A stretch of 64,000 nucleotides of DNA from Paracoccus sigandri (GTDB taxonomy: Bacteria > Pseudomonadota > Alphaproteobacteria > Rhodobacterales > Rhodobacteraceae): positions 1 through 64,000 of the forward strand of contig NZ_QNRC01000002.1 in NCBI RefSeq assembly GCF_003709565.1. The letters run 5' to 3'. The position numbers and the translations under genes are program-made. The notes below the pieces were generated by a model. It saw nothing but the letters and a program-made list of their open reading frames with translations. It was not told the DNA's origin and ran no database searches. This document shows positions 53,778 through 63,379 of this stretch, piece by piece; position 1 is the stretch's first letter, and every line of letters begins with the position of its first letter.

Positions 53778-55753
53778 GCCGCGCCAGGCTGTCCCTGCTG
53801 CTGGCCTCGGTGCTGGCGCTGGCCGTCGCGCTGTGGCTGGCGGCGGCGCTGCGGCTGCTGCCCTTCGCCGACTGGCCGGGCCTGCCGCTGGATCCCGGCG
53901 CCATGAGCCTTCGGCAGATCCTGCTGGGCTTCGGGCTGATGCCGCGCGGGGTGATCGCGCTGCTGGCCGGGGCGGTGCTGGGACTGTCGGGGGCGATCCT
54001 GCAGGCGGTGCTGCGCAACCCGGTCGCCGATCCGACGACGCTGGGAATATCCTCGGGCGCGCAGCTGGCGCTGGTCATGGCGACGATCATGGCGCCGGGA
54101 TTGCTGGAGGGCGGGCGCTGGCCCGTGGCCCTGGCCGGGGCGGCGCTGGCGGCGGGGCTGGTGCTGGCGATCGGGGCGCGGCGGGCCTTCGCGCCGGTCA
54201 CGATGGTGATCGCGGGGATGCTGGTCGGCATGACCGCCAGCGCCGTCGCCACCGCGCTGACCCTGTCGCAGGGCGAATATCTGCTGTCGCTGGTGATCTG
54301 GAACGGCGGCGCGCTGGTCCAGCAGGACTGGTCGGGCGTGCGGGCGCTGGCGCTGGTGCTGGCGGCGGGCGCGCTGGCCACCGGCCTGCTGGCCCGGCCG
54401 CTGCGGGTGCTGTCGCTGGGGGCCGAGGGCGCGCGCGGGCTGGGCCTGAACGTCGCGCTGGTGCGGCTGGCGGCGGTGGCGGTGGCGGTGGTGCTGGCCG
54501 CTTCGGTCTCGGCCGAGCTGGGGCTGATCGGCTTCGTCGGGCTGGCCGCCCCGGCGCTGGCGCGCAGCCTGGGCGCGCGCGACATGCGGCAGGTGCTGTG
54601 GCTGGCCCCGCCGATCGGCGCGCTGATCCTGTCGCTCTGCGACGGGCTGGTGCTGTCGCTGGCCGGCCGGACGGGCGAGATGTTCCCGACCGGCGCGCTG
54701 ACCGGGCTGATCGGCGGGCCGCTGCTGATCTGGCTTCTGCCGCGGCTGCGCGGCTCGACCCCGCCGGGAACCGAGGCCGCCGAGGGCCCCGCCCCCCGCC
54801 TTGCCCGCGCCGCGCCCCTGCTGGCCATGCTGGCGCTGGTGCTGGTCGCGGGGGCGCTGCTGCTGGTCTGGATCGGCCGGGTGCCGGGCGGCTGGGCGGT
54901 GCTGGACCGCGAAAGCTTCGCGGCCTTCCTGCCGATGCGCCTGCCGCGGCTGGTCGCGGCCGCCGCGGCCGGGGCGGCGCTGGCCGTGGCCGGGACGCTG
55001 CTGCAGCGCCTGACCGCGAACCCGCTGGCCTCGCCCGAGGTGCTGGGCGTCTCGGGCGGCGCCGCGCTTGGCTTCGCGCTGACGCTGTTTGCCGCCAGCG
55101 CGCCCACGGCGCTGATGCAGATGGGCGGGACGATGGCCGGCGGCGCGGTGGCGCTGGCGCTGGTCGCGACCTATGTCACCCGCCGCGACATGCCGGCGGA
55201 ACGGGTGCTGCTGGCCGGGATCGCGGTCTCGGCGCTGGCGACGGCGGTGCTGTCGGCGATGATGGCGGTGGGCGATGCGCGGTCCTGGGCGGTGCTGGCC
55301 TGGCTCAGCGGGTCCTCGGCCGCGGTCGGCCCGCGCGAGGCGGCGGTCATGGCCGGGCTGGCGCTGGCGATCCTGGGCGCGGCGCTGGTGCTGCATCGCT
55401 GGCTGGCGGCGCTGCCGCTGGGGCCGGGCGTCGCGCAGGGTCTGGGCCTGCCGCTGCGCCGGGCGCGGCTGGCGCTGATCGCGCTGGCGGGCGTGGCCAC
55501 CGGGGCCGCGACGATGCTGGTCGGCCCGCTGAGCTTCGTCGGGTTGATGGCCCCGCACCTGGCGCGCCGCGCCGGTTTCGCGCGGGCGACGGACCAGCTG
55601 GCCGGGGCCGCGCTGATCGGCGCGATCCTGATGCTGGCCGCCGATTTCGGGGCCCGGATGGCGGGCTTTCCCTATGAATTGCCGCTGGGGCTGTTCGCGT
55701 CGCTGATCGGCGCGCCCTGGCTTCTGTGGCTGATGACGAGGACCGCGCGATGA
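53774..55753 (+). CDS. Fused FecCD-type siderophore permease (FhuB-like)
   Basis: 659 residues, the length of E. coli FhuB and made of two homologous FecCD halves (about 1-340 and 345-659). Each carries a conserved LRNP/LTANP-type loop (LQAVLRNPVADPTTLGIS; LQRLTANPLASPEVLGVS) and a cytoplasmic coupling segment with GLAAPALARSLGARDMRQVL or GLMAPHLARRAGFARATDQL. About 20 membrane helices form the channel. It overlaps its neighbours by 4 bases on both sides. Confidence 0.94.
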   Translation: MSRARLSLLLASVLALAVALWLAAALRLLPFADWPGLPLDPGAMSLRQILLGFGLMPRGVIALLAGAVLGLSGAILQAVLRNPVADPTTLGISSGAQLALVMATIMAPGLLEGGRWPVALAGAALAAGLVLAIGARRAFAPVTMVIAGMLVGMTASAVATALTLSQGEYLLSLVIWNGGALVQQDWSGVRALALVLAAGALATGLLARPLRVLSLGAEGARGLGLNVALVRLAAVAVAVVLAASVSAELGLIGFVGLAAPALARSLGARDMRQVLWLAPPIGALILSLCDGLVLSLAGRTGEMFPTGALTGLIGGPLLIWLLPRLRGSTPPGTEAAEGPAPRLARAAPLLAMLALVLVAGALLLVWIGRVPGGWAVLDRESFAAFLPMRLPRLVAAAAAGAALAVAGTLLQRLTANPLASPEVLGVSGGAALGFALTLFAASAPTALMQMGGTMAGGAVALALVATYVTRRDMPAERVLLAGIAVSALATAVLSAMMAVGDARSWAVLAWLSGSSAAVGPREAAVMAGLALAILGAALVLHRWLAALPLGPGVAQGLGLPLRRARLALIALAGVATGAATMLVGPLSFVGLMAPHLARRAGFARATDQLAGAALIGAILMLAADFGARMAGFPYELPLGLFASLIGAPWLLWLMTRTAR

Positions 55754-56526
55754 CCGACCCGCTGTTCAGGATCGAGGGCCTCTGCGTCGATGTGCCCGGC
55801 CGCCGCCTGCTGCATGACCTGACGCTGGACCTGCCCGGCGGCCGGACCATCGCGCTGATCGGGCATAACGGCTCGGGCAAGTCCACGCTGCTCAAGGTGC
55901 TGGCGCGGCAGGTCGCGCCCTCGGGCGGGCGGGTGCGCTTCCAGGGCCGCGCGCTGGCCGACTGGCCCGCCCGCGACCATGCCCGCCAACTGGCCTTCCT
56001 GCCCCAGCACCCGCCCCCGGCCGAGGGGATGCTGGTGCGCGAGCTGGTCGCGCTTGGCCGCTATCCCTGGCACGGCGCGCTTGGCCGCTTCGGGCCGCGC
56101 GACCACGAGGCCTGCGACTGCGCGCTGGAGGAATGCGGGCTGACCCGGCTGGCCGACCGGCTGGTCGATACGCTGTCGGGTGGGGAACGCCAGCGGGCCT
56201 GGCTGGCGATGCTGGTCGCGCAAGAGGCCGGGACGCTGCTGCTGGACGAGCCGATCTCGGCCCTCGACATCGCCCATCAGGTCGAGGTGCTGGCGCTTGT
56301 CCGCCGGATGTGCCATGCGCAGGGCCGGGGCGCGATCATCGTGCTGCACGACGTCAACATGGCGGCCCGCTTCTGCGACCATGTCGTCGCCCTGAAGGGC
56401 GGCCGGCTGGCGATGCAGGGCAGCCCGCAGGACCTGATGCAACCCCGGACGCTTGAAACCATCTACGGCCTGCCGATGCAGGTCCTGCTCCGCCAGGACG
56501 GCCAGCCCGTCGCGATCCCGGCCTGA
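55750..56526 (+). CDS. Siderophore ABC ATPase (FhuC-like)
   Basis: 258 residues from MTDPLFRIEGLCVDVPGRRL. Walker A is GHNGSGKS (38-45), the signature is LSGGERQRAWLAMLVAQEAG, and Walker B is LLLDEPISALDIAHQ. It powers the fused permease. Downstream, 25 bases away, an exporter-fold ABC protein starts, so the transcript continues. Confidence 0.94.
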   Translation: MTDPLFRIEGLCVDVPGRRLLHDLTLDLPGGRTIALIGHNGSGKSTLLKVLARQVAPSGGRVRFQGRALADWPARDHARQLAFLPQHPPPAEGMLVRELVALGRYPWHGALGRFGPRDHEACDCALEECGLTRLADRLVDTLSGGERQRAWLAMLVAQEAGTLLLDEPISALDIAHQVEVLALVRRMCHAQGRGAIIVLHDVNMAARFCDHVVALKGGRLAMQGSPQDLMQPRTLETIYGLPMQVLLRQDGQPVAIPA

Positions 56527-56551
56527 GGACAGGAAAGACGAAGGAAACGCC

Positions 56552-58252
56552 ATGCTGCGCCAGTTCTTTTCCTATTACCGCCCCTGGATGGGGCTGTTCT
56601 GGCTGGATTTCGGCTGCGCGGTGATCTCGGGCCTTCTGGAGCTGGCCTTCCCGCTGGCGGTCACGGCCTTCATCGACCACCTGCTGCCGCAGGGCGACTG
56701 GACGCTGACCGTCGCGGCGGCGGCGGGGCTGCTGGTGCTCTATGCGATCAATGCCGGGCTGCTGACGGTGGTGATCTACTGGGGCCACAAGCTGGGCATC
56801 AATATCGAGACCGAGATGCGCGCCCGCGCCTTCGACCACCTGACGCGCCTGTCCTGGCGCTGGTATGATCGCGCCCGCACCGGCAAGCTGGTCGCCCGCG
56901 TGACCCGCGACCTGGAAGAGATCGGCGAGGTCGCCCATCACGGCCCCGAGGACGCCTTCATCGCCATCATGACCTTCATCGGCGCCTTCCTGCTGATGTT
57001 CTGGGTCCATCCGCAACTGGCGCTGATCGTGGCGCTGATCGTGCCGGCGATGCTGGCGCTGGTGATCGTCTATGGCGGGCGGATGACGCGGACCTGGCGG
57101 GCGATCTATTCTCGCGTCGGCGATTTCAACGTCCGGCTGGAAGAGGCGCTGGGGGGCGTCCGCGTCGTGCAGGCCTTCGGCAACGAATCCCACGAAAGCG
57201 ACCTCTTCGCCCATGACAACGCCCGCTACCGGCAGGCCAAGCTGGACGCCTATCGCGTCATGGCGGCCAGCTCGGCGCTGCAATACATGGGGCTGCGGCT
57301 GGTGCAGGTGATCGTCATGGTGCTGGGCGCGGGCTTCGTGCTGGCGGGCGACCTGTCGACCGGCGGCTTCGTGGGTTTCCTGCTGCTGGTCGGCGTCTTC
57401 TACCGCCCGCTGGAAAAGATCGCCGCGGTGATCGAGACCTATCCGCGCGGCATCGCCGGCTTCCGCCGCTATCTGGAGCTGCTGGAAACCGAGCCCGAGA
57501 TCGCCGACGCCGCCGATGCCGTCGAGGCCCCGGCCCTGCGCGGCGACATCCGCTTCGACGGGGTCGGCTTCGCCTATGACGCGGGGCGGCCGATCCTGAC
57601 CGGCATCGACCTGACGATCCGCGCCGGGGAAACCGTGGCCTTCGTCGGCCCCTCGGGCGCGGGCAAGACCACGCTGCTGGCGCTGCTGCCGCGCTTCTAC
57701 GAGCCGACCACGGGCAGCATCAGCATCGACGGGCTGGCCCTGCCCCGGATGCGGCTGCACAGCCTGCGCCGCCAGATCGGGCTGGTCAGCCAGGACGTGT
57801 TCCTGTTCGGCGGCACGCTGCGCGAGAACATCGCTTATGGCCGGCTGGGCGCCTCGGAGGAGGAAATCCTGGCGGCCGTGCGCCAGGCCCAGCTTCTGTC
57901 GCTGGTCGAGACCCTGCCCGAGGGGCTGGACACCGTGGTCGGCGAACGCGGCGTGATGCTGTCGGGCGGCCAGAAGCAGCGCGTCGCCATCGCCCGCTGC
58001 TTCCTGAAGAACCCGCCGATCCTGATCCTGGACGAGGCGACCTCGGCCCTGGACAGCCAGACCGAGCGCGAGATCCAGTCGGCCCTGGACGCGCTGTCGG
58101 CGGGCCGCACCACGCTGGTCATCGCCCACCGCCTGGGCACGATCCGCAACGCCGACCGCATCGCGGTCATGCGCGAGGGCCGCATCGCCGAGATCGGCAG
58201 CCATGCCGAACTGATCGCACGCGGCGGCATCTATGCCCGGCTGGCGGCCTGA
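56552..58252 (+). CDS. Exporter-fold ABC transporter (TMD-NBD fusion)
   Basis: 566 residues with GAAGGAAA before the ATG. An ABC_membrane domain of six helices (about 1-310) is fused to an ATPase domain (about 330-566). Walker A is GPSGAGKT, the signature LSGGQKQRVAIARCFLKNPP and Walker B ILILDEATSALD; RQIGLVSQDVFLFGGTLREN is the Q-loop. It would work as a homodimer. Being last in a siderophore uptake operon suggests handling of the siderophore or its ferric form: export, or import as in IrtAB/YbtPQ. Direction cannot be read from the sequence. Confidence 0.92.
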   Translation: MLRQFFSYYRPWMGLFWLDFGCAVISGLLELAFPLAVTAFIDHLLPQGDWTLTVAAAAGLLVLYAINAGLLTVVIYWGHKLGINIETEMRARAFDHLTRLSWRWYDRARTGKLVARVTRDLEEIGEVAHHGPEDAFIAIMTFIGAFLLMFWVHPQLALIVALIVPAMLALVIVYGGRMTRTWRAIYSRVGDFNVRLEEALGGVRVVQAFGNESHESDLFAHDNARYRQAKLDAYRVMAASSALQYMGLRLVQVIVMVLGAGFVLAGDLSTGGFVGFLLLVGVFYRPLEKIAAVIETYPRGIAGFRRYLELLETEPEIADAADAVEAPALRGDIRFDGVGFAYDAGRPILTGIDLTIRAGETVAFVGPSGAGKTTLLALLPRFYEPTTGSISIDGLALPRMRLHSLRRQIGLVSQDVFLFGGTLRENIAYGRLGASEEEILAAVRQAQLLSLVETLPEGLDTVVGERGVMLSGGQKQRVAIARCFLKNPPILILDEATSALDSQTEREIQSALDALSAGRTTLVIAHRLGTIRNADRIAVMREGRIAEIGSHAELIARGGIYARLAA

Positions 58253-58528
58253 GCGGGGCGCGGCCTTGCCGCCCCATCCAGCATCCGGCTAGGCCGCGAC
58301 GGTCCGAGCCTGCGATTACCCGGCTGCCGCGACCGTGGGCTGCACGCCGGTCAGGTTCGGCATCGGCAGGCGCGGCCGGTGCCAGATGACGCCGGGGCCG
58401 TGGAACAGGATTCTGGGTTTTCCGGGCAATGTGGTTGCGGTGGGCACGGGGGGAATCCCTGCTTGGTTGACGGCACCACAATGCACAGGTCGCGGCGAGG
58501 CGAAAGGGCTGATCGCCGCGGCCGGAAT
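58253..58528. other. Spacer between ABC exporter and aqpZ
   Basis: About 276 bases without a supportable gene. Directly after the exporter stop GGGGCG...CGCCCC can pair but has no T run. The remainder contains no promoter pattern I trust, as both flanking genes end here. Confidence 0.4.
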
Positions 58529-58562
58529 GCGAAGGCCCGGCCCTTCGATGCCGGGCCTTCGC
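58529..58562 (-). terminator. Strong hairpin after aqpZ
   Basis: A perfect 13-base-pair stem (GCGAAGGCCCGGC at 58529-58541 with its complement at 58550-58562) and an 8-base loop, 15 bases beyond the aqpZ stop. The following T content on the minus strand is low, so it may act as a 3'-protecting hairpin as well as a terminator. Confidence 0.6.
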
Positions 58563-58576
58563 GGATCGCCTCGGGG

Positions 58577-59263
58577 TCAGTCCTTCTCGCCCACGGCCTT
58601 CCAGACCGCGGCCCCGATCACCGCGCCCAGGATCGGCGCCACCCAGAACAGCCACAGCTGCCCAAGCGCCCAGCCATCGGCGAACAGCGCCTGGCTGGTC
58701 GAACGCGCCGGGTTCACCGAGGTGTTGGTGACCGGGATCGAGATCAGGTGGATCAGGGTCAGCGCCAGCCCGATGGCGATCGGGGCGAAGCCTGCCGGCG
58801 CGCGGCCATGGGTCGCGCCCAGGATGACCAGCAGGAAGAAGGCGGTCAGGATGACCTCGATCAGCAGCGCCGCGACCAGCGAATAGCCGCCCGGCGAATG
58901 TTCGCCATAGCCGTTGGCCGCGAAGCCGCCCGCCGTGAAGCCCGGCTGGCCCGAGGCGATCAGATAGAGCGCCGTCGCCGCAAGGATGGCACCGGCCAGC
59001 TGGGCCAGGATATAGGGCAGCAGGCGCGAGGCCGGGAAACGGCCCGCCACCGCCAGTCCGACCGATACCGCCGGGTTGAAATGGCCGCCCGAAATGCCGC
59101 CGACCGCATAGGCCATGGTCAGCACCGTCAGGCCGAAAGCCAGCGCGACGCCATGAAACCCGATGCCCAGCTCCGGGAACCCGGCGGCCAGAACGGCGCT
59201 GCCGCAGCCGCCGAAAACCAGCCAGAAGGTCCCCAGCCCCTCGGCCGCAAGTTGCTTCTGCAT
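58577..59263 (-). CDS. aqpZ: Aquaporin Z
   Basis: 228 residues with six membrane helices and two NPA half-helices: [20 protein letters not shown] and [15 protein letters not shown]. The selectivity filter residues His ([15 protein letters not shown] region) and Arg (NPARS) fit a water-selective aquaporin. It lies in the inner membrane. Transcription is independent, with a hairpin behind it. Confidence 0.95.
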   Translation of the reverse strand: MQKQLAAEGLGTFWLVFGGCGSAVLAAGFPELGIGFHGVALAFGLTVLTMAYAVGGISGGHFNPAVSVGLAVAGRFPASRLLPYILAQLAGAILAATALYLIASGQPGFTAGGFAANGYGEHSPGGYSLVAALLIEVILTAFFLLVILGATHGRAPAGFAPIAIGLALTLIHLISIPVTNTSVNPARSTSQALFADGWALGQLWLFWVAPILGAVIGAAVWKAVGEKD

Positions 59264-59350
59264 GATGAAACTCCAATAAATTGTAAAGGTAATGGCATCG
59301 CCAAAAGGGCGAGAGCTGAGAAATCATTCCGCCTGAAGTCCCTAGAAAGC

Positions 59351-59380
59351 AAGAAAAAAAGAGCGCCGCTCGGGGCGGCC
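59351..59380 (-). terminator. Terminator after the PuuA-like gene
   Basis: On the minus strand GCCGC-CCCGA-GCGGC is followed by GCTC and then TTTTTTTCTT. The T run is the longest in this part of the window. It is about 150 bases past the gene stop. Confidence 0.6.
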
Positions 59381-59530
59381 TCGCCCGCCGGGTCGGTAAC
59401 GTCGCGTAAACCCGAAGCGCCCATACCGCGCCGGTCAGCGGCGGCTCGGGGTCGTCGCGGCGTTCAGCCGGGGCGCGCGGTCGCGCGCTGATCGTCTTGG
59501 CGCAGGGCCGTCACCGCGCGCCCCGATGGA

Positions 59531-60862
59531 TCAGACCGTGTCCAGATACAGCTCCACCGTCTCCTCGTCGGACAGCTCGGCCATGTAATGCAGCTCCTGC
59601 CGCTTGGTCATCAGGTAGTTCTCGACCAGATGCTCGGGGAAGATGCGGCGGATCTCGGGGCATTTGTCGAAGGCCTCGATCGCCGCGCCCCAGTCGCCGG
59701 GAAGCTGGTCCAGGTTCTGGTCATAGGCATTGCCCTTGAAGGGCGCGGGCGGCTCCAGCCGGTCCTCGATGCCATTGAGCGCCGCGCCCAGGATCGCCGC
59801 GACCGTCAGATAGGGGTTCACGTCGCCGCCGGCCACGCGATGCTCGATCCGCCGCGCCTTGGGACCCGAGGACGGGATGCGGATCGCCGCCGTCCGGTTC
59901 TCGTAGGCCCAGCCGATGCCGGTCGGGGCATGGGCGTTGGGGACCAGCCGGTCATAGGAATTCTCGTGCGGCGCGAACAGCAGGGTCGAGCCGGGCATGG
60001 CACGCAGGCAGCCCGCCACGGCATGGCGCAGCGCCTCGGTCCCCTCCTCGCCGCCATTGTCGAAGATGTTGCGCCCGTCCTTGGTCAGGATCGAGAAATG
60101 CATGTGCATCCCGTTGCCGGAAAAGGCCTCGTAGGGCTTGGCCATGAAGCTGCCGGCGAAGCCGTATTGGCGGGCGATGCCCTTGACCAGCATCTTGAAC
60201 AGCCAGGTGTCGTCGGCCGCCTTCAGGGGATCGGCCTGGTGCATCAGGTTGATCTCGAACTGGCCCGGCCCGGCCTCGGAGATCGCGGTATCGGCCGGGA
60301 TGTCCATGGTTTCGCAGGCTTCGTAAAGCGTGGTGAAGAACTGGTCGAAGGCGTCCAGCGCGCGCAGCGACAGCACCTCGCCCCCGGTCCGCCGCTTGCC
60401 CGACCGGGGGCTGGGCGGCACCCGCAGCTGGCGGCCCGAATCGTCGATCAGGAAGAATTCCAGCTCGGTCGCAACCACCGGCACCAGGCCGGCGGCGTCA
60501 TAGCGTTCCACGACGCGGGCCAGCGCCTGGCGCGGATCGCCCTCGTAGGGGCGGCCGTCGGGATGGAACATCCACAGCGGCAGCAGCCCGGTCGGCGCGT
60601 CCAGCCAGGGCATCGGCAGGAAGCCGCGTTCGGTCGGCAAGAGCAGCCCGTCGGGATCGCCGATCTCGAAGACCAGCGGGCTGTCCTCGACATCCTCGCC
60701 CCAGATGTCCAGGTTCAGCACCGAATAGGGAAACTTGGTCCCCTCCTCCAACACCTTGCCGGCATAGCGCGCCGGAAGCCGCTTGCCGCGCGCGACGCCG
60801 TTCAGGTCGGCGGCGGCGACGCGGATGGTCTTGACCTCGGGGTGGTCTCTCAGCCAGTCCAT
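59531..60862 (-). CDS. Glutamine synthetase family protein (gamma-glutamylpolyamine synthetase-like, PuuA type)
   Basis: 443 residues. The GS catalytic domain has VVATELEFFLIDD, GPGQFEINLMHQADPLKAAD, KPYEAFSGNGMHMHFSILTK and RTAAIRIPSSGPKARRIEHR. The N-terminal part (VRVAAADLNGVARGKRLPAR-like region) fits PuuA/GlnT-type ligases that glutamylate polyamines or amines. The adenylylation motif of GlnA is absent. It sits at the end of the amino acid ABC operon, 5 bases from the permease gene, which suggests that the imported substrate is glutamylated. Confidence 0.88.
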   Translation of the reverse strand: MDWLRDHPEVKTIRVAAADLNGVARGKRLPARYAGKVLEEGTKFPYSVLNLDIWGEDVEDSPLVFEIGDPDGLLLPTERGFLPMPWLDAPTGLLPLWMFHPDGRPYEGDPRQALARVVERYDAAGLVPVVATELEFFLIDDSGRQLRVPPSPRSGKRRTGGEVLSLRALDAFDQFFTTLYEACETMDIPADTAISEAGPGQFEINLMHQADPLKAADDTWLFKMLVKGIARQYGFAGSFMAKPYEAFSGNGMHMHFSILTKDGRNIFDNGGEEGTEALRHAVAGCLRAMPGSTLLFAPHENSYDRLVPNAHAPTGIGWAYENRTAAIRIPSSGPKARRIEHRVAGGDVNPYLTVAAILGAALNGIEDRLEPPAPFKGNAYDQNLDQLPGDWGAAIEAFDKCPEIRRIFPEHLVENYLMTKRQELHYMAELSDEETVELYLDTV

Positions 60863-60866
60863 GAAT

Positions 60867-61691
60867 TCATCTCAGCAATAGGGGGCGGTATCTGATGCGT
60901 CTCGCGGCGCCCGGAAGATGGCGGTTCAGGCGCCGGTTCACCATGCCGAAAACGCTGATCAGCACCAGCGTGCCGAGGATGAAATAGCCCGCGGCAATCG
61001 GATAGGCGACGAAGGGATTGAAGGTCCGGTCGACGAAATAGCTGGCGTAATAAAGGCTGTCGCCGCGCTGCTGGAAGGCCGGGAAGGCCGAGAAGAAGAC
61101 CAGCGTCGTGGCGTGGAACAGAAAGATCGCCTCGTTGGTATAGGCCGGCCAGGCCAGCCGCATCATCGTCGGCCACATGACCCGGCGGAACTTCTTCCAG
61201 CCCGACAGGCCATAGGCATCGGCGGCCTCCAGGTCGCCCTTGGGCACCGCCATCAGCGCGCCGTGGAAGATCTGTGCCGAATAGGCCGCGGTGTTCAGCG
61301 TCAGCACGATCAGCGCCCCGGCCCAGGCCCGCGTCAGCCAGCTGGTCTGCACGGTCAGGCCGAAGATCTCGACCCCCGCGCGCGGCAGCATGACCAGCGC
61401 CTCGTAGGCCAGGAAGAACTGGATGAACAGCGGGCTGCCCCGGAACAGGAAGATGAACGCCTCGGCGGGCTTGCGCAGCCAGGGGTTGGGGCTGGCCTTG
61501 GCCAGGGCCAGCGCGTTGGCCAGGAAGAAGCCGAAGAGCAGCGCGAAGAAGGCGAAATAGACGTTCCAGATCAGGCCCGAGCCGATCAGCACGAATTGCT
61601 GGCACAGGTCGAAATCCGAGCGCGGCAGCAGCCTTTCGCCGTAACCCAGCGACCGCAGCGCGTAATCGGTGATGGTCTGGGCGCAGCTCAT
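60867..61691 (-). CDS. Polar amino acid ABC permease (HisM-type)
   Basis: 274 residues with about five membrane helices. The coupling motif region is AVPKGDLEAADAYGLSGWKK (EAA loop). It starts within the previous permease stop (4-base overlap). With the HisQ-type partner it forms the heterodimeric channel for basic or other polar amino acids. Confidence 0.9.
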   Translation of the reverse strand: MSCAQTITDYALRSLGYGERLLPRSDFDLCQQFVLIGSGLIWNVYFAFFALLFGFFLANALALAKASPNPWLRKPAEAFIFLFRGSPLFIQFFLAYEALVMLPRAGVEIFGLTVQTSWLTRAWAGALIVLTLNTAAYSAQIFHGALMAVPKGDLEAADAYGLSGWKKFRRVMWPTMMRLAWPAYTNEAIFLFHATTLVFFSAFPAFQQRGDSLYYASYFVDRTFNPFVAYPIAAGYFILGTLVLISVFGMVNRRLNRHLPGAARRIRYRPLLLR

Positions 61692-62569
61692 GCGGCCGCC
61701 CCCTTGCGCAGGGCCTCGCCCGCCATCGTCGCCTGGCCGGCCGACAGGCGGCGGGTGACGCGGGTCAGCACCCGCTCGGATATCCAGGTCATCAGCAGGT
61801 AGAAGACCAGGATCGCCAGGAAGTAATAGAGCCGCCAGTCGGGATGCGGATAGGCGAAGGCGCTGGTCTTGGCGCCGCCCAGCTCGCGCGCCCAGTAAAC
61901 GATGTCCTCGACCCCCAGCAGGAACAGCAGCGGCGTGGCCTTCAGCAGGATCATCCACAGGTTGGACAGGCCCGGCAACGCATAGGTCCACATCTGCGGG
62001 ATCAGGATCCGCCGCGCCACCTGGCGCTGGGTCATGCCGTAGGCCTCGGCGGTTTCCAGCTGCGCGCGGGGCACCGCCCGCATGGCGCCATAGAGGACAT
62101 TGGCCGCGAAGGCGCCGAAGACGACCGAGAAGGCGATCACCGCCAGGAAGATGCCGTAAAGGTCATGCACCCAGGCCGGGCTGGTCGACAAGGGCAGCTT
62201 GGCCGCCGCGCAGACGATGAAGTCGTTGCCCTGCCGGACCGGCGCGTCGCTGTCGCACAGGAACTGGTGCCGGGTCCATTCGAAGGCCTGGTCCAGCGCG
62301 ATCGGCACGAACAGGAAGAAGATGATGTCGGGCACGCCGCGCACCATCGAGGTATAGATCTTGCCGAACCAGCGCAGCGGCAGGAAGCGCGACCGCGAGG
62401 CCAGCGCCCCCGCGAAGCCCAGGGCCAGCGCGCAGGGCGCCGTGATGGCCAGAAGCAGCAGCACGGTGCCGAAGCTGGCATAGAACAGCATGTGGGTGCC
62501 GGTCGTCAGGTAGCATGACAACCATTGAAGCCCCTCGAGCGAGGCGGGATCGGCGCAATAGGCGAACAT
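61688..62569 (-). CDS. Polar amino acid ABC permease (HisQ-type)
   Basis: 293 residues with about five to six membrane helices. The EAA loop is AVPRAQLETAEAYGMTQRQV with RRILIPQMWTYALPGLSN. A longer periplasmic loop (about 100-130, FLCDSDAPVRQGNDFIVCAA) is unusual and contains two cysteines. It is coupled to the HisM-type gene. Confidence 0.9.
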   Translation of the reverse strand: MFAYCADPASLEGLQWLSCYLTTGTHMLFYASFGTVLLLLAITAPCALALGFAGALASRSRFLPLRWFGKIYTSMVRGVPDIIFFLFVPIALDQAFEWTRHQFLCDSDAPVRQGNDFIVCAAAKLPLSTSPAWVHDLYGIFLAVIAFSVVFGAFAANVLYGAMRAVPRAQLETAEAYGMTQRQVARRILIPQMWTYALPGLSNLWMILLKATPLLFLLGVEDIVYWARELGGAKTSAFAYPHPDWRLYYFLAILVFYLLMTWISERVLTRVTRRLSAGQATMAGEALRKGAAA

Positions 62570-62628
62570 CTGGCGGCGCTATCTGGCCGCCCGCCCGCAG
62601 CCCGGTGGCGCGGGCGGGCGGCCTGGGA

Positions 62629-63354
62629 TCATTCGAAATGGCGGGCGTTTTCGCCGAACCACTTGCTGATCAGCTCGTTCAGGCTGCCGTCCTCCTTCAT
62701 CGCGGCGATGGCGGCGTCGAACTTCTCCTTCAGCGGGCCGTCGGACTGGCGCAGCCCGACCGCGATGCCGTCGTCGAGATAGATATCCTCGCCGATCCAG
62801 ACCAGCTCGCCGTTCGAATCCGTCACATGGGGGACCAGGAAGTCCTTGTCGGCCAGCACCGCGTCGGCCTCGCCGTTGCGGACGGCGGCGATGGTTTCGT
62901 CGGGGCTGGCGAATTCGATCAGCGTCGCGGCGGTCTCGGCCACATGGCTGGCCTGGATCGTGCCGGTCTGGGCGGCGACGACGCCGTTCTCGACATCGAC
63001 ATCCTCGGACAGCGCCACATAGGCCGACGAGGCCGGCGGGATATAGGCGTCGCTGAAGGTGATGACCCGCTGGCGTTCCTCGTTGATGGCCATGCCGGCC
63101 ATCACCGCGTCATAGTTGCCCGAGACCAGGTTCGGGATGATCGAATCCCAGTCGTTCTTGACCCAGGTGCAGGTCAGTTCGGCCCGCGTGCACAGCTCGT
63201 CGCCCAGCTCCCGCTCGAAGCCGTCGACCTCGCCGGAATCGTTGATGAAGTTGTACGGAGGATAGGCGCCCTCGGTTCCGATCCGCACCGTCTGGGACAG
63301 GCCCATCCCCGCGGTCAGGGCAAGCGCCGCTGCGGCAAACATCAGTTTCTTCAT
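62629..63354 (-). CDS. Polar amino acid ABC substrate-binding protein
   Basis: 241 residues. A signal peptide MKKLMFAAAALALTAGMGLS leads a type II periplasmic binding protein: VRIGTEGAYPPYNFINDSGE, VDGFERELGDELCTRAELTC, then YDAVMAGMAINEERQRVITF and IAVGLRQSDGPLKEKFDAAI. The GxYPPYNF motif is typical of the HisJ/ArgT/LAO group that binds basic amino acids; the ligand could also be opine- or polyamine-related in view of the PuuA-like gene. Confidence 0.92.
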   Translation of the reverse strand: MKKLMFAAAALALTAGMGLSQTVRIGTEGAYPPYNFINDSGEVDGFERELGDELCTRAELTCTWVKNDWDSIIPNLVSGNYDAVMAGMAINEERQRVITFSDAYIPPASSAYVALSEDVDVENGVVAAQTGTIQASHVAETAATLIEFASPDETIAAVRNGEADAVLADKDFLVPHVTDSNGELVWIGEDIYLDDGIAVGLRQSDGPLKEKFDAAIAAMKEDGSLNELISKWFGENARHFE

Positions 63355-63379
63355 TCTTTCTTACTCCCGTTGGACGTGA

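Noticed and set aside
53663..55558. 631-residue Arg/Gln-rich minus-strand frame opposite the fused permease
   Set aside because: Low-complexity composition is caused by the antisense reading of Ala/Leu-rich membrane helices; no family features.
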